Below are positions 1-11,514 of a DNA stretch of 64,000 nt, one piece after another. Below the pieces are notes generated by a model, which searched no databases, had not been told where the DNA came from, and saw only the letters and a program-made list of their open reading frames with translations. This DNA comes from Streptomyces sp. NRRL B-1140. GTDB lineage: Bacteria; Actinomycetota; Actinomycetes; Streptomycetales; Streptomycetaceae. The first letter of the stretch is position 1. Each line of letters opens with the position of its first letter. The translations under genes and the position numbers were made by a program. Location: positions 1-64,000 of the forward strand of contig NZ_LGEA01000098.1 of assembly GCF_001280065.1 (NCBI RefSeq). The letters are read 5' to 3'.

Positions 1-1128
1 CGACTTCAGCGACCCCAGCCACAGCGGACGGCCCTCCGGCCGCCCCTGCCCGTACGTCGCCACGATCGCCTGCGCCTCGATCGGATCACCCAGCCGCGTG
101 CCCGTCCCGTGCGCCTCCACCACGTCCACGTCAGCGGCGGCGACGCGGGCGTCCGCGAGGGCCTGGGTGATGGCCCGTTCCTGCGCGATGCCGTTGGGCG
201 CGGTCAGGCCGTTGCTGGCGCCGTCCTGGTTCACCGCGGTGCCCCGGACGAGAGCCAGCACCCGGCGCCCGTTACGGCGGGCGTCGGAGAGCCGCTCCAG
301 CATCAGCACGCCCACGCCCTCGGCCCAGCCCGTGCCGTCGGCGGAGGCGGCGAAGGCCTTGCAGCGGCCGTCCCGGGCCAGCCCGCCCTGACGCGAGAAC
401 TCGGTGAAGATGCCGGGCGAGGACATCACCGTCACCCCGCCCACGATCGCCATGTCGGACTCGCCCGAACGCAGCGACCGCACGGCCAGGTGCAGGGCCA
501 CCAGCGAGGACGAACACGCGGTGTCGACCGTCACCGCCGGACCCTCAAGGCCCAGGACGTACGCGATACGGCCGGAGACCACGCTGGACAGCGCGCCGGT
601 CAGGGCGTGGCCGCCGCACGCCTCGGCGGTCCGGTGCAGGCGCGGCCCGTACTCCTGGGCGATGGCGCCGATGAACACACCCGTGCGGCTCTGGTGCAGC
701 GAGGCCGGGTCGATGCCGGCCCGCTCGCACAGCTCCCAGGAGCACTCCAGCAGCAGTCGCTGCTGGGGGTCCATGGCGAGCGCCTCGCGCGGCGAGATGC
801 CGAAGAAGTCGGCGTCGAACTCGCCGGCGTCGTAGAGGAACCCGCCGTGCCTGGTGTACGAGGTGCCGGGGCGCTCGCGGTCCGGGTGGTAGAGGGCGTC
901 CTGGTCCCAGCCGCGGTCGCGGGGGAACTCCCCGACCGCGTCCCGGCCTTCCCGCACCAGCTCCCACAGGGCTTCCGGGGAGTCCGCGCCGCCGGGGAAG
1001 CGGCAGGCGGTGCTGGTGATCGCCACCGGCTCGGGGTTCTCCAGGCGGTGCAGGCGTTCTCGGGTCTTGCGCAGGTCGACGGTGACCCGGCGCAGATACT
1101 CGACCAGTTCCTGTTCGTCGTGTGCCAC
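1..1128 (-). CDS. Type I modular polyketide synthase, N-terminal part (runs off the left edge)
   Basis: This is the first ~375 residues of a second PKS protein; the gene continues beyond base 1. The GTG start at 1128 follows a GAGGGG-type ribosome site and is 30 bases after the stop of the upstream PKS. The first ~33 residues ([14 protein letters not shown] onward) are charged and helical, as in N-terminal docking domains that receive a chain from the preceding PKS. A ketosynthase domain follows, with the active-site cysteine in [10 protein letters not shown], the first active-site histidine in [12 protein letters not shown], and a KS fold complete up to the LGSLKS motif where the window ends. 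It should carry module 2, extending the chain delivered by the 1158-10442 protein. AT specificity and reductive domains are outside the window. Confidence 0.96.
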   Translation of the reverse strand, partial: MAHDEQELVEYLRRVTVDLRKTRERLHRLENPEPVAITSTACRFPGGADSPEALWELVREGRDAVGEFPRDRGWDQDALYHPDRERPGTSYTRHGGFLYDAGEFDADFFGISPREALAMDPQQRLLLECSWELCERAGIDPASLHQSRTGVFIGAIAQEYGPRLHRTAEACGGHALTGALSSVVSGRIAYVLGLEGPAVTVDTACSSSLVALHLAVRSLRSGESDMAIVGGVTVMSSPGIFTEFSRQGGLARDGRCKAFAASADGTGWAEGVGVLMLERLSDARRNGRRVLALVRGTAVNQDGASNGLTAPNGIAQERAITQALADARVAAADVDVVEAHGTGTRLGDPIEAQAIVATYGQGRPEGRPLWLGSLKS

Positions 1129-1157
1129 GTTGTGCCAACCCCTCGGTTCCTCAGGAC

Positions 1158-4100
1158 TCAGCCGAGTTCCTGGTCGATGTAGCTGAGCAGTTCACTGACG
1201 GAGGCGATCTCCAGGCCTTCCGTGTCATCGGCTCCGACGCCGTTGGTGCCGGAGCCCGCGGCCACCCGGTCCAGCAGGGTGCGCAGGCGTTCCTCCACGC
1301 GCGCCCTGGCCGCCTCGTCGCCGAAGGTCCTGGGCAGGGCGGCCTCCAGCCGGTCCAGTTCGGGCAGACCGGGCGCCGGGGCGTCCGTCTCCGTGCCGAC
1401 CTCGGTCAGCAGGTGGTCCGCGAGCCGCCCCGGTGTCGGGTGGTTGAAGAGCAGCGAGGGCGGCAGCCGCAGGCCGGTCGCCTCCATCAGCCGGTTGCGC
1501 AGTTCGACGGAGGTGAGCGAGTCGTAGCCGAGGTCCTTGAAGGTGGCGTCCGCGTCGACCGCCGTCGCGCCGCCCCGGCCGAGCACCGCCGCGGTGTGGT
1601 CGCGGACCAGGTCCACGACGGTGCGACGGCGTTCCTCCTCCGGCAGCCCGGAGAGCCGGCGGCCGAGGTCGGGCGCGGTGGCCCGGACGGTGTCCGGGGC
1701 GGCGGCCAGGGGGGCGAGGGAACGCAGCACGACGGGGCTCTTCTCCCCCTGGGCGCGCACCGTGGCCAGGTCCCATGCGGTCGGCACCACGGAGGGCTCC
1801 CCGAGGTCCAGGGCGGCGTCCAGCAGCGCGAGGCCGTCCGGCGCGGACAGCGGCACCAGGCCGGTGCGCCGCATCCGGGTCCGGTCCGCCGTGCCGAGCG
1901 AGGATCCGCCCATCCCGTCCTCGATGTCCCACCAGCCCCAGGCCAGGGAGAGGGCGGGCAGTCCGAGGGAGTGCCGGTGCTGGGCGAGGCCGTCCAGACA
2001 GGCGTTGGCGGCGGCGTAGTTGGCCTGGCCGGCGCCGCCGATGGTGCCCATCACGGAGGAGAACAGCACGAAGGCGGCGAGATCGCGGTCGGCGGTGAGC
2101 TCGTGCAGGGCGCGGGCGGCCTCCGCCTTGGGGCGCATCACCGCGGCCAGCCGCTCGGGGGTGAGGCCGGAGACCACGCCGTCGTCGAGTACGCCCGCCG
2201 CGTGCACGACGGCGGTCAGCGGGACGCCGTCCAGCAGGCGGGCGAGCGCCTCCCGGTCGGCGACGTCGCAGGCCACCAGGTCCGCTCGGGCGCCGAGTTC
2301 GGTGAGTTCGGCGAGGAACTCCGCCGCCTCGGGCGCGTCCGGTCCGCGCCGGCCCACCAGCAGCAGCCGCCGGACGCCGTGTTCGGTGACCAGGTGCCGT
2401 GCGGTGAGCCGACCGAGCGCGCCGGTGGCGCCGGTGATCAGGACGGTGCCCTCGGGGTCGAGGCGCGGCGGCAGGGTGAGGGCCACCTTGCCGGTGTGCC
2501 GGGCCTGGCTCATGTGCCGGAAGGCGTCCTTGGCGCGGCGCACGTCCCAGGTGGTGACGGGCAGGGGTGCCAGGGCTCCCGTCTCGAAGAGCCGGAGGAG
2601 CTCGGTGAGCATCGTGGCGATCTGCTGCGGGGCGAGGTCGAGGAGGTCGAACGCCTGGTACGCCACACCGGGATGCTCGGAGGCGACCTCGCCGGCGTCC
2701 CGGATGTCCGTCTTGCCCATCTCGATGAACCGGCCGCCGGGGCGCAGCAGACGCAGCGAGGCGTCGACGAACTCCCCGGCGAGGGAGTCGAGCACCACGT
2801 CCACGCCGTCGGCGAAGGTCTGCTCGAAGTCCAGGGTGCGGGAGGAGGCGAGCTGTCCGGAGGCCAGTCCCAGGCCGGTGAGCGTGTCCCACTTGCCGGG
2901 GCTCGCGGTGGCCCTGACCTCGGCGCCGAGGTGCCGGGCGAGCTGTACGGCGGCCATGCCGACGCCGCCCGCCGCGGAGTGGATCAGCACGGTCTCGCCG
3001 GGGCGGAGCGCGGCCAGTTCCACGAGGGCGTGGTAGGCGGTGAGGAACACCAGGGGTGCCGTGGCGGCCTCGGCGTCGCTCCACCCGTCGGGAACGCGGA
3101 CGAGCGTGCGGTGGTCGGCCACCGCGACCGGCCCGAAGGCGCCGCGGAACAGCCCCATCACCCGGTCCCCCGGGGCGAGCCCGGTGACCTCCGGCCCGAC
3201 CTCGGTGACGACGCCGGCGCCCTCCTGGCCGAGCAGACCGGCGTCGCCCGGGTACATGCCGAGCACGGTGAGAACGTCGCGGAAGTTGACACCGGCGACG
3301 CTCACGGCGAGCCGTACCTGTCCGGGGGCCAGAGGGCCGGCGGCCTCGGGGCAGGGCTGGAGGGCGAGCACGTCGAGGGTGCCCGTGCGGGGTGCCGCCA
3401 GCCGCCAGGCGGGGGTGCCGGCGGGGGGCACGAGGCCCGTCGGCCGGGTCAGACGGGGCACGCGGGCGGTGCCCTCCCGCAGGGCCAGCTGAGGTTCACC
3501 GGTGGCGACGGCCGTGGACAGGGCGGCGTACGACTCGGGCCGGTCGTCGGTGTCCACGAGGACGAAGCGGCCGGGGTGCTCGGACTGCGCCGCGCGCACC
3601 AGGCCCCAGACGGCGGCCGTGCCGGGGTCGACCGGGTCGCCCTCGTCCGTGGCGACGCCGGAGCGGGTCACCAGGGCCAGGCGCGAGGTCGCGGCGCTGT
3701 CGTCGGAGAGCCAGTCCTGGACGAGGGCGAGCGCGGCCTCGGCGGGCGGGGCCCCGGTGGCGGGCAGGGTGCGGAAGGTCACGTCGGCCGCTCCGGACGC
3801 CGCCACGGGGCCGGACTTCGCCAGGGCCTCGGCGAGCGCGGTGTCCGCGGGGTCCGGCAGCGCCACGGAGGTCAGCGGGCCGCCGGTCAGGGGCAGTTCC
3901 TGCCACTCCAGGCGGAACAGGGCGTCGTGCGCCGAGGCCCTGAGCTGGGCCTGGGTGACGGGCCGCAGCACGAGGTCGTCCACGGTGGCCACGGTCCGGT
4001 CGCCGTCGGCGACGGTCAGCGCGAAGGCGTGCGGGCCGGTCCGCCGCAGCCGTACGCGCACGGTGTCGGGGCAGGGGGCGTACCGGGTGACACCGGTGAA

Positions 4101-7100
4101 GGAGAACGGCAGCAGGGCGCCGCCGGTCTCCTCGGCGAGGTGTGCCGCAGCGGCGTGCAGCGCGGCGTCGAGGAGCACCGGGTGCAGGGCGAAAGCGCCC
4201 GAGGGTGCCTCGTCGGGCCGGCGCACCTCGGCGTAGAGGTCCTCCCCCACGCGCCAGGCGGTGGTGACGCCCCGGAAGGCGGGGCCGTAGCCGTAGCCGA
4301 GGCCGGCGAGGCGTTCGTAGAGCCCGTCGGCGGTGATCTCCTCCGCTCCGGCGGGCGGCCACGCTCCGGCGGGCCGGGTGTCCGGGGCGTCCGGCAGGCC
4401 CGTCTCCAGTTCGCCGGTCGCGTTGCGGGTCCAGGGCGCGTCGTCGCGGAGCCGGGACGACAGGGTCAGCGGGCGGCGGCCGTCGCGCTCCGGCCCGACC
4501 GCGAGTTGCACGGCGACCGCGCCTCGCTCGGGCAGCGCCAGCGGGCTGTGCAGGGTCAGTTCGCCGACCCGGGGATGGCCGAGCCGCTCGCCGGCGTACT
4601 GGGCGAGGTCGAGCATCGCGGTGCCGGGCAGGACGGCGGAGCCGTGCACGGCGTGGTCGCCGAGCCAGGCGGCGCCGTGCCGGGACAGCCGTGCCGTGAA
4701 CAGGGTCTCCCCGGAGGCCGCCGACTCCACGGCGGCCGCGAGCAGCGGATGGTCCTGGGCCTGAAGGCCGAGTCCGGTCGCGTCCTCGGCGGCGGGGGCG
4801 GGGGCGGGGGTGAGCCAGTAGCTCTCCCGCACCATCGCCGAGGTGGGCAGGTCCACGCGCCGCGCTCCGGCGAAGCGGGCGGTCCAGTCCACCTTCGCGC
4901 CCCGGGCGTGGGCGAGCCCCAGGGCATCGGCCAGCGCCTCGGGTTCGGGCCGTCCGGCGCGTACGGCGGCGATGAAACCGGCGTCCTCACGGTCGGCGAG
5001 GCATGCGTCGCCCAGGGCGGAGAGCACGCCGTCCGGGCCGACCTCCAGGAAGGTGCGGGCCCCCTCGTCGTGGAGTGAGCGCACGGCGTCGTGGAAGCGG
5101 ACGGCGGCGCGCACCTGGCGGACCCAGTACGCGGCGGTGAAGTCGCTCTCCGGCCGCCCGGTGACGGTGGAGACCAGCGGCACGCGCGGCTCGCGGTACT
5201 CGAGGGTCTCGGCCACCTTGCGGAAGTCGTCGAGCATGGCGTCCATGTGCGGCGAGTGGAAGGCGTGGCTCACCCGCAGCCGCTTGGTCCGGCGGCCCTG
5301 TTCGCCCAGGGCGGCGGCGATCTCCAGGACGACGGACTCGGTGCCGGACAGGACGGTGGCGGCCGGTCCGTTGATTCCGGCAATCGCCGCGTCGGCCTCG
5401 CGGCCGGCCAGCAGGGGCAGCACCTCCGCCTCGGTGGCCTCGACCGCGACCATCGCGCCGCCGCCCGGGAGGGCCTGCATCAGCCGCCCCCGGGCGGCGG
5501 TCAGCGCGCACGCGTCGGCGAGGGTGAGCACACCGGCCGCGTGGGCGGCGGCGATCTCGCCGACCGAGTGCCCGGCCAGCAGGCCCGGGTGCACGCCCCA
5601 GTGCGCGAGCAGCCGGAACAGGGCGACCTCGAAGGCGAACAGCGAGGTCTGGGTGTAGACGGTCCGGTCCAGCAACGGCAGGCCGTCGGGGGCGATCGTG
5701 CCGTCGAACACGATCTCGCGCAGGGGCAGGTCCCCGTGGCGGCCGAGTTCCTCCCACACCTCGTCCAGCGCCCGCGCGAACTCGGGGTGGGCGTCGTACA
5801 GTTCGCGTCCCATGCCCACCCGCTGGGCCCCCTGCCCGGTGAACAGGAACGCGGTGGCTCCGCCCTGCCGGGCCGTGCCCCTGAGGAGGCCGGGGACCAC
5901 CTCGCCGTCCGCGAGGGCCCGCAGGCGGTCCAGGACCTCGGGGTCGGTCCGGTCGCCCGCGCCGTGGGTCAGCGCCGCGCGATGGTCGTGGTGGGTGCGG
6001 GTGGTGGCGAGGGAGAGCGCCACGTCGGCCGGGTGCAGACCGGGCCGGGCCGTGAGGTGGGTGTGCAGGCGGTCGGCCTGGGCACGCAGCGCCTCGGGGC
6101 TCCTGGCGGACAGCAGCCAGGTCACGGGCCCGTCCTGGCGCCGGGCCGGTTCGTCCTCGGCGGGTTCCGGAACCTGCTCCAGGATGAGGTGCGCGTTGGT
6201 GCCGCTGATGCCGAACGACGACACGGCGGCCCTACGGGGGCGGCCGGTGTCCGGCCAGGGCGCCGCCTCGGTGAGGAGCCGGACGGCGCCGGTGGACCAG
6301 TCGGCGTGCGGACTGGGCGCGTCCACGTGCAGGGTGCGGGGCAGCCGGCCGTGGCGCAGCGCGAGCACCATCTTGATCACTCCGCCGACGCCGGCGGCGG
6401 CCTGGCTGTGGCCGATGTTCGACTTCAGCGAGCCGAGCAGCAGGGGCCGTTCCGCGGGCCGGTTCTGCCCGTAGGTGGCGAGCAGGGCGCCGGCCTCGAT
6501 GGGGTCGCCGAGGGTGGTGCCGGTGCCGTGCGCCTCGACGGCGTCGACCTGGTCGGCCGTGAGCCGGGCGGCGGCCAGTGCCTGCCGGATGACGCGCTCC
6601 TGTGCGGGGCCGCTGGGAGCGCTCAGCCCGTTGCTCGCGCCGTCCTGGTTGACGGCGCTGCCACGGATCACGGCGAGCACCGGGTGCCCCCGGCGCCGGG
6701 CGTCCGACAGCCGCTCCAGCAGGACCATGCCGACGCCCTCGGCCCAGGCCGTGCCGTTCGCGGCGGCCGCGAAGGCCTTGCAGCGGCCGTCCGGGGCGAG
6801 TCCGCGCTGGCGGGAGAACTCCACGAACATGCCGGGCGTGGCCATCACCGTGGCGCCCCCGGCCAGGGCCAACTCGCACTCGCCCTGGCGCAGCGCCTGG
6901 GCGGCCATGTGCAGGGAGACCAGCGACGAGGAGCAGGCGGTGTCCACGGTGACGGCGGCGCCGCGCAGGCCGAGGGTGTAGGCCACCCGGCCCGAGGCGA
7001 CGCTGGAGGAGCTGCCGGTGAGGAGGTAGCCGTCGGCGCCCTCGGCCGGTTCGTGCAGGCGGGGGCCGTAGTCCTGGGCCATCACACCGGCGAACACGCC

Positions 7101-10100
7101 GGTGCGGGTGCCGCGCAGGGACTCCGGGTCGAGACCGGCCCGCTCCACGGCCTCCCAGGACGTCTCCAGGAGCAGCCGCTGCTGGGGGTCCATGGCGAGC
7201 GCCTCGCGCGGGGAGATCCCGAAGAAGCCGGGGTCGAAGCGGTCGGCGTGGTCGAGGAATCCGCCCTGGGTGACATAGGTGCGGCCGGACCGCTCGGAGT
7301 CGGGGTCGTACAGGGTCTGGAGGTCCCAGCCCCGGTCGGTGGGGAAGTCGGAGACGGCGTCCACTCCGTCCGACACGAGCCGCCACAGGTCCTCGGGGGA
7401 CTCGACGCCGCCGGGGTAGCGGCAGCTCATGGCGACGACGGCGATCGGCTCGTCGTGCGCGGGTCCCGAGGAGACGGCCTCGTCGGGGGGCTCCGGCCGC
7501 GCGCTGCGCAGACGGTCGATCAGGTCGGCCGGGGAGGGGTGGTCGTAGACCAGGGTGGTGGGCAGGTCCAGGCCCGTGGAGCGGCGCAGCAGGTTGCGGA
7601 ACTCCACGCCGGCGCGGGAGTCGAACCCGAGGTCCTTGAAGGTGCTGTCGAGGTCGAGTCCGTCGGCCGAGGGCCGGCCGAGCACCTGGGCGAGGGCACG
7701 GGCGACGAGATCACCGGCGGCGGCGACCTCGCCGGGAGCGCCGTCGGCCGGCCGGCCGGCGGCCGGGTCCGCGGGGTCGGCGACGGTGTCGTACCAGTGG
7801 CGCTGCCGCTGGAAGGGGTAGGTCGGAAGGTCGACGCCGGTGCCGTCCGCGCCGTCGGGCAGGAAGGTCTCCCAGGCGACGGGGACACCGGCGGCCCAGG
7901 CGGAGGCCAGGGAGCGGGCGAAGCGCTCGGGGCCGCCGTCCTGGCGGCGCAGGGTTTCCAGTGCGCTGCCCGTGGCGCGGACGCCGTCGAGGATCTGCTC
8001 GACGCCGAGGGTGAGGACGGGGTGCGGGCTGCACTCCACGAAGGTGGTGCGGCCGTCGGTGACCAGGGCGCGGACCACCGGTTCGAACAGCACGGTGCTG
8101 CGCAGGTTGCGCACCCAGTACGAGCCGTCCAGTTCGCGGGTGTCGACCGGCTCGCCGGTGACCGTGGAGTGGAAGGGGACGCGGCCGGGGCGCGGGCGGA
8201 CGGGGGCGAGCAGCGACGACAGCTCGTCGGCCAGCTCGTCCATGTGGGCGGTGTGGGAGGCGTAGTCGACCGGTACCAGGCGGGCCCGGACGTCGCGTTC
8301 CTCGCAGTGGGCGAGCAGTTCGTGGAGCGCGTCGGTGTCCCCGGCCACGACCGACGAGGCGGGACCGTTGACGGCGGCCAGGGAGAGCGCGCCGTCCCAG
8401 GGGGCGATCAGCTCCGTGGCCTCGGCGGCCGGCAGCAGCACCGACATCATGCCGCCCCGCCCGGCGGCGCGCCGGATCACCTGGGAGCGCAGGGCCACGA
8501 CACGGGCGCCGTCCCCCAGGGTCAGCGCACCGGCCGCGCAGGCGGCGGCGATCTCGCCCTGGGAGTGGCCGACGACGGCCTCGGGGACCACACCGCGGTG
8601 CTCCCAGAGGGCGGCCAGGGAGACCATGACGGCCCACAGGACGGGCTGGACGACGTCGACGCGCTCCAGGTACGCATCCGCCTCGGCTCCCGTGGCCCGC
8701 ATGACGTCGGTGAGGGACCAGTCGACGAACTCGCTCAGCGCCTCTTCGCAGGCGGCGACGGAACGGGCGAACTCCGGCTCTTGGTCCAGGAGTTCCACAC
8801 CCATGCCGATCCACTGCGATCCTTGCCCGGGGAAGACGAAGACCGCGTTGCGGGGAGTCGCGGGAGTGGCCCCGTCCTCGGCGACGGCGGCGAGTCCGGC
8901 GAGGAGTTCGCCGGTGTCCCGGCCCAGTGAGACGGCCCGGTACTCGAACTCGGAGCGGGTGGTGAGCAGGGCGTGCGCCACATCGGCCGGTGCCCGCCCG
9001 GCCGCCGCCTCCGTGAGGCGCCCGGCCTGCTCGCGCAGGGCTCCGGGGCTCCGGGCGGAGAGGACCCAGGGCACCAGTGCGCCGTCGGCGGTGGCGGGGC
9101 GCTCGGCGGGGGGCTCTTCGGCTGCCGGGGCCTCGGCGAGGACGACGTGGCAGTTGGTGCCGCCCATGCCGAAGGAGCTGACTCCGGCGAGGAGCCGGCG
9201 GTCCGGGGCGGGCCAGTCGGACAGCTCGGTCTGCACCCGGAGTTTCCACTCGTCCAGCGGGATCGCCGGGTTGGCCCGGGTGAAGTTGAGGCTGGCGGGC
9301 AGCGCGCGGTGCCGCAGGGCCAGCGCCGTCTTGATGAAGCCGACGACCCCGGCACCGCCTTCCAGGTGCCCGACGTTGGTCTTCACCGAGCCGACCCGCA
9401 GCGGCTGCGAGGCGTCCCGGCCGGCCCCGAGGACATCGCCCAGGGCCCGCGCCTCGACGGGGTCGCCGACCCGGGTTCCGGTGCCGTGCAGTTCGACGTA
9501 CTGCACCTCGGACGGCTCGACGCCGGCGCGGGCGCAGGCGGCGCGCAGCACCTGGCGCTGCCCGTCGGCGCTGGGGACGGCGAGCGCCTCCGAGTGACCG
9601 TCGTGGTTGACGGCGCTGCCGCGCACCACGCAGTAGACACGGTCGCCGTCGGCGAGCGCCCGGGAGAGGCGCTTGAGGACGACGAAGCCGCCTCCCTCGC
9701 CGCGCACGTAGCCGTTGGCGCGTTCGTCGAAGGTGTGGCAGCGGCCGTCGGGCGAGAGGGCGCCGAAGTCGTCGATGCGGCTGGTGGTCTCCTCGCTGAG
9801 CATGAGGTTGACGCCGCCGGCGAGGGCGAGGTCGCAGTCCCCGTCGAGCAGGCCGCGCACGGCCAGGTGGACGGCGACCAGGGAGGAGGACTGGGCGGTG
9901 TCCACGACCATGCTGGGGCCGCGCAGTCCCAGCAGGTGGGAGAGGCGGTTGGCGATCAGGCTGCGGTGACCGCCCGGGTAGGTGTACTGGCTCGGGGTGC
10001 CCGCCGTGCCCTGCTGGAGACGCGCGTAGTCGTCGGAGATGGCGCCGACGAACACGCCGGCGGCGGTGCCGCTGAGCCGGGCGGGCACGCTGCGGGCATC

Positions 10101-10442
10101 CTCCAGGGCCTCCCAGCCGAGTTCGAGCATGAGCCGCTGCTGGGGGTCCATCGCGGCGGCTTCCCGCCCGGTGATGCCGAAGAACGCGGGGTCGAAGCCG
10201 TCGACCCGGTCGAGGAAACCGCCGCGCCAGTCCCTGTTCCCCGTCGCCCGGCCGTTGTCGGCCCAACGGCCCTCCGGGACGCCCGTGATGGCCTCGCGGC
10301 CCTCGGTCAGCAGCCGCCAGAAGCCTCGGACGTCGCCCGCCTGCGGCAGTCGGCAGGACAGGCCGACGACCGCCACCGCGTCCTGGAACGTCATGTCACC
10401 GGTGTTCAATGTCATCTCCGCTGGTGGGTAGTCAGCCTGCAT
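1158..10442 (-). CDS. Type I modular polyketide synthase: KSQ loading module plus fully reducing module 1
   Basis: A cytosolic assembly-line enzyme of about 3094 residues. Domains in order: KSQ (~20-440), AT (~532-860), ACP (~905-980, Ser ~941), KS (~998-1425, Cys ~1169), AT (~1528-1840), DH (~1895-2160, His ~1929, Asp ~2091), ER (~2354-2655, NADPH loop GGVGMAAVQ), KR (~2664-2840, Ser ~2795, Tyr ~2808), ACP (~2935-3010, Ser ~2974) and a short C-terminal docking tail. In the first KS the cysteine is Gln184 (DTAQSSS; codon CAG at 9891-9893), the mark of a decarboxylating loading module. The loading AT has YASH, typical of methylmalonyl specificity; the module 1 AT has HAFH, typical of malonyl. 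The KR has an LDD motif (B-type). Predicted product is a propionyl starter extended by one fully reduced C2 unit, i.e. a pentanoyl thioester. The ATG at 10442 is chosen because AGGGG lies 5-6 bases upstream; the in-frame ATG at 10415 has GGAG abutting it. Confidence 0.97.
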   Translation of the reverse strand: MQADYPPAEMTLNTGDMTFQDAVAVVGLSCRLPQAGDVRGFWRLLTEGREAITGVPEGRWADNGRATGNRDWRGGFLDRVDGFDPAFFGITGREAAAMDPQQRLMLELGWEALEDARSVPARLSGTAAGVFVGAISDDYARLQQGTAGTPSQYTYPGGHRSLIANRLSHLLGLRGPSMVVDTAQSSSLVAVHLAVRGLLDGDCDLALAGGVNLMLSEETTSRIDDFGALSPDGRCHTFDERANGYVRGEGGGFVVLKRLSRALADGDRVYCVVRGSAVNHDGHSEALAVPSADGQRQVLRAACARAGVEPSEVQYVELHGTGTRVGDPVEARALGDVLGAGRDASQPLRVGSVKTNVGHLEGGAGVVGFIKTALALRHRALPASLNFTRANPAIPLDEWKLRVQTELSDWPAPDRRLLAGVSSFGMGGTNCHVVLAEAPAAEEPPAERPATADGALVPWVLSARSPGALREQAGRLTEAAAGRAPADVAHALLTTRSEFEYRAVSLGRDTGELLAGLAAVAEDGATPATPRNAVFVFPGQGSQWIGMGVELLDQEPEFARSVAACEEALSEFVDWSLTDVMRATGAEADAYLERVDVVQPVLWAVMVSLAALWEHRGVVPEAVVGHSQGEIAAACAAGALTLGDGARVVALRSQVIRRAAGRGGMMSVLLPAAEATELIAPWDGALSLAAVNGPASSVVAGDTDALHELLAHCEERDVRARLVPVDYASHTAHMDELADELSSLLAPVRPRPGRVPFHSTVTGEPVDTRELDGSYWVRNLRSTVLFEPVVRALVTDGRTTFVECSPHPVLTLGVEQILDGVRATGSALETLRRQDGGPERFARSLASAWAAGVPVAWETFLPDGADGTGVDLPTYPFQRQRHWYDTVADPADPAAGRPADGAPGEVAAAGDLVARALAQVLGRPSADGLDLDSTFKDLGFDSRAGVEFRNLLRRSTGLDLPTTLVYDHPSPADLIDRLRSARPEPPDEAVSSGPAHDEPIAVVAMSCRYPGGVESPEDLWRLVSDGVDAVSDFPTDRGWDLQTLYDPDSERSGRTYVTQGGFLDHADRFDPGFFGISPREALAMDPQQRLLLETSWEAVERAGLDPESLRGTRTGVFAGVMAQDYGPRLHEPAEGADGYLLTGSSSSVASGRVAYTLGLRGAAVTVDTACSSSLVSLHMAAQALRQGECELALAGGATVMATPGMFVEFSRQRGLAPDGRCKAFAAAANGTAWAEGVGMVLLERLSDARRRGHPVLAVIRGSAVNQDGASNGLSAPSGPAQERVIRQALAAARLTADQVDAVEAHGTGTTLGDPIEAGALLATYGQNRPAERPLLLGSLKSNIGHSQAAAGVGGVIKMVLALRHGRLPRTLHVDAPSPHADWSTGAVRLLTEAAPWPDTGRPRRAAVSSFGISGTNAHLILEQVPEPAEDEPARRQDGPVTWLLSARSPEALRAQADRLHTHLTARPGLHPADVALSLATTRTHHDHRAALTHGAGDRTDPEVLDRLRALADGEVVPGLLRGTARQGGATAFLFTGQGAQRVGMGRELYDAHPEFARALDEVWEELGRHGDLPLREIVFDGTIAPDGLPLLDRTVYTQTSLFAFEVALFRLLAHWGVHPGLLAGHSVGEIAAAHAAGVLTLADACALTAARGRLMQALPGGGAMVAVEATEAEVLPLLAGREADAAIAGINGPAATVLSGTESVVLEIAAALGEQGRRTKRLRVSHAFHSPHMDAMLDDFRKVAETLEYREPRVPLVSTVTGRPESDFTAAYWVRQVRAAVRFHDAVRSLHDEGARTFLEVGPDGVLSALGDACLADREDAGFIAAVRAGRPEPEALADALGLAHARGAKVDWTARFAGARRVDLPTSAMVRESYWLTPAPAPAAEDATGLGLQAQDHPLLAAAVESAASGETLFTARLSRHGAAWLGDHAVHGSAVLPGTAMLDLAQYAGERLGHPRVGELTLHSPLALPERGAVAVQLAVGPERDGRRPLTLSSRLRDDAPWTRNATGELETGLPDAPDTRPAGAWPPAGAEEITADGLYERLAGLGYGYGPAFRGVTTAWRVGEDLYAEVRRPDEAPSGAFALHPVLLDAALHAAAAHLAEETGGALLPFSFTGVTRYAPCPDTVRVRLRRTGPHAFALTVADGDRTVATVDDLVLRPVTQAQLRASAHDALFRLEWQELPLTGGPLTSVALPDPADTALAEALAKSGPVAASGAADVTFRTLPATGAPPAEAALALVQDWLSDDSAATSRLALVTRSGVATDEGDPVDPGTAAVWGLVRAAQSEHPGRFVLVDTDDRPESYAALSTAVATGEPQLALREGTARVPRLTRPTGLVPPAGTPAWRLAAPRTGTLDVLALQPCPEAAGPLAPGQVRLAVSVAGVNFRDVLTVLGMYPGDAGLLGQEGAGVVTEVGPEVTGLAPGDRVMGLFRGAFGPVAVADHRTLVRVPDGWSDAEAATAPLVFLTAYHALVELAALRPGETVLIHSAAGGVGMAAVQLARHLGAEVRATASPGKWDTLTGLGLASGQLASSRTLDFEQTFADGVDVVLDSLAGEFVDASLRLLRPGGRFIEMGKTDIRDAGEVASEHPGVAYQAFDLLDLAPQQIATMLTELLRLFETGALAPLPVTTWDVRRAKDAFRHMSQARHTGKVALTLPPRLDPEGTVLITGATGALGRLTARHLVTEHGVRRLLLVGRRGPDAPEAAEFLAELTELGARADLVACDVADREALARLLDGVPLTAVVHAAGVLDDGVVSGLTPERLAAVMRPKAEAARALHELTADRDLAAFVLFSSVMGTIGGAGQANYAAANACLDGLAQHRHSLGLPALSLAWGWWDIEDGMGGSSLGTADRTRMRRTGLVPLSAPDGLALLDAALDLGEPSVVPTAWDLATVRAQGEKSPVVLRSLAPLAAAPDTVRATAPDLGRRLSGLPEEERRRTVVDLVRDHTAAVLGRGGATAVDADATFKDLGYDSLTSVELRNRLMEATGLRLPPSLLFNHPTPGRLADHLLTEVGTETDAPAPGLPELDRLEAALPRTFGDEAARARVEERLRTLLDRVAAGSGTNGVGADDTEGLEIASVSELLSYIDQELG

Positions 10443-10891
10443 CGGTGCCCCTGGCCGGGGCCGGGCGAAGGCCGGTCGGGACGAGTGGCGTGGCCGGCGC
10501 GGCCCGGAGCGGGGGCCCGGGCGGGTGGGAGGACCCCACCGCCGCGCTCGCGACCGGAGCCGCCGTCTTGTCGCTCATTCGTGACCGTCCAAGGGGGGTA
10601 CGGGACAGGGGAACGCCTGGCCGGGAGGGCACGGCTCGGTGGACGCGCACGCCGTCGCGGTCGCGTGGGTCCGGTCCCTCGGCAGGGGGCGGGGACCGGT
10701 TGGTCGGAGTAGGGGGGAGTGGACCGGCCGCCGCCTCAGAGGGCCCGGCGCGGGGCGTTCCCCTCGGCTGTGGCCTGCTGGATCCCAACGAAAACAGCCG
10801 GCATTCACCGCTCGGTCAGCGTGCACTCATCGCGGTGGGCGGACGACGCGTCGCGCCACGGGTCGTCCGGCCGGACGGCCCACGACGGCCG
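10443..10891. other. Intergenic region upstream of the PKS genes
   Basis: These 449 bases separate the flavin reductase stop from the PKS start. No convincing coding frame is visible; the short frames across it have no family signature. It probably holds the PKS promoter and leader, but I could not identify a clear -10/-35 pair or SARP-type direct repeats. Confidence 0.5.
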
Positions 10892-11425
10892 TCAGCCGTC
10901 GAACGGGCCGGTTCTCTGGAAGGCGCCGCCGAAGAAGGTCAGCGCCTGACGGCCGGCGCCGAGGCGGGCTTCGAGCACCCGCCCGATGAAGATCGAATGG
11001 TCACCGGACTCGACCGTGTCCGTGAGCAGGCACTCCAGCCAGGCGATGGCACCGGCGAGGAGCGGTGTGCCGGTGTGCGGGCCCGGGGTCCAGTCCGTGT
11101 GCGCGAACTGCTCGGGGCCGAGCACCCGGTTCTTGTCGGCGAAGTACCGGGCGACCCCTTCCTGGTCACCGCTCAGGACGGACACCCCGAAGTGCCCGGT
11201 CTCGCTGATCGCCCGCCGCATGACGGCGTCACGGGCGACGCAGCACAGCACACTGGGCGGATCGAGCGAGACCGAACTGAACGCGTTGGCGGTCATGCCG
11301 TGGATGTGGGCACCGCCCGTGGACAGCACCGTGACACCCGTCGCGAATCGCGACATCGCCTCGCGCAGTGACACGGACGAGGTGCGGTCCAGGGGGCTGC
11401 TGATGTCGGACGGCACGCGGTTCAT
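10892..11425 (-). CDS. Flavin reductase, two-component monooxygenase type
   Basis: A 177-aa protein of the flavin reductase family (HpaC/ActVB type), which uses NAD(P)H to reduce free FMN or FAD and hands it to a separate monooxygenase. Family signs are the N-terminal REAMSRFATGVTVLST, the flavin-binding GMTANAFSSVSLDPPSVL, and a C-terminal GGAFQRTGPF. The length is normal. The ATG at 11425 follows GAGG by about 8 bases. It lies between the SARP gene (start of the gap at 11514) and the PKS, all on the minus strand, so it is probably a tailoring component of the polyketide pathway. No partner oxygenase is inside the window, so the partner should be elsewhere in the cluster. Confidence 0.9.
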   Translation of the reverse strand: MNRVPSDISSPLDRTSSVSLREAMSRFATGVTVLSTGGAHIHGMTANAFSSVSLDPPSVLCCVARDAVMRRAISETGHFGVSVLSGDQEGVARYFADKNRVLGPEQFAHTDWTPGPHTGTPLLAGAIAWLECLLTDTVESGDHSIFIGRVLEARLGAGRQALTFFGGAFQRTGPFDG

Positions 11426-11514
11426 GCCGTGTCCTCTGTACGAACCATGGGGGGAAACCTAGGCGGGCGGCTGCTATCGGCGACTCATCGCCGGATCATC
11501 ACCCGCTCTACGTC

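Noticed and set aside
1122..5078. Long plus-strand open frame (1318 aa) opposite the PKS
   Set aside because: Its composition is a Gly/Arg/Val-rich mirror of the PKS codons, with no domain. Long antisense frames are expected in high-GC DNA. The same applies to 5091-8930.
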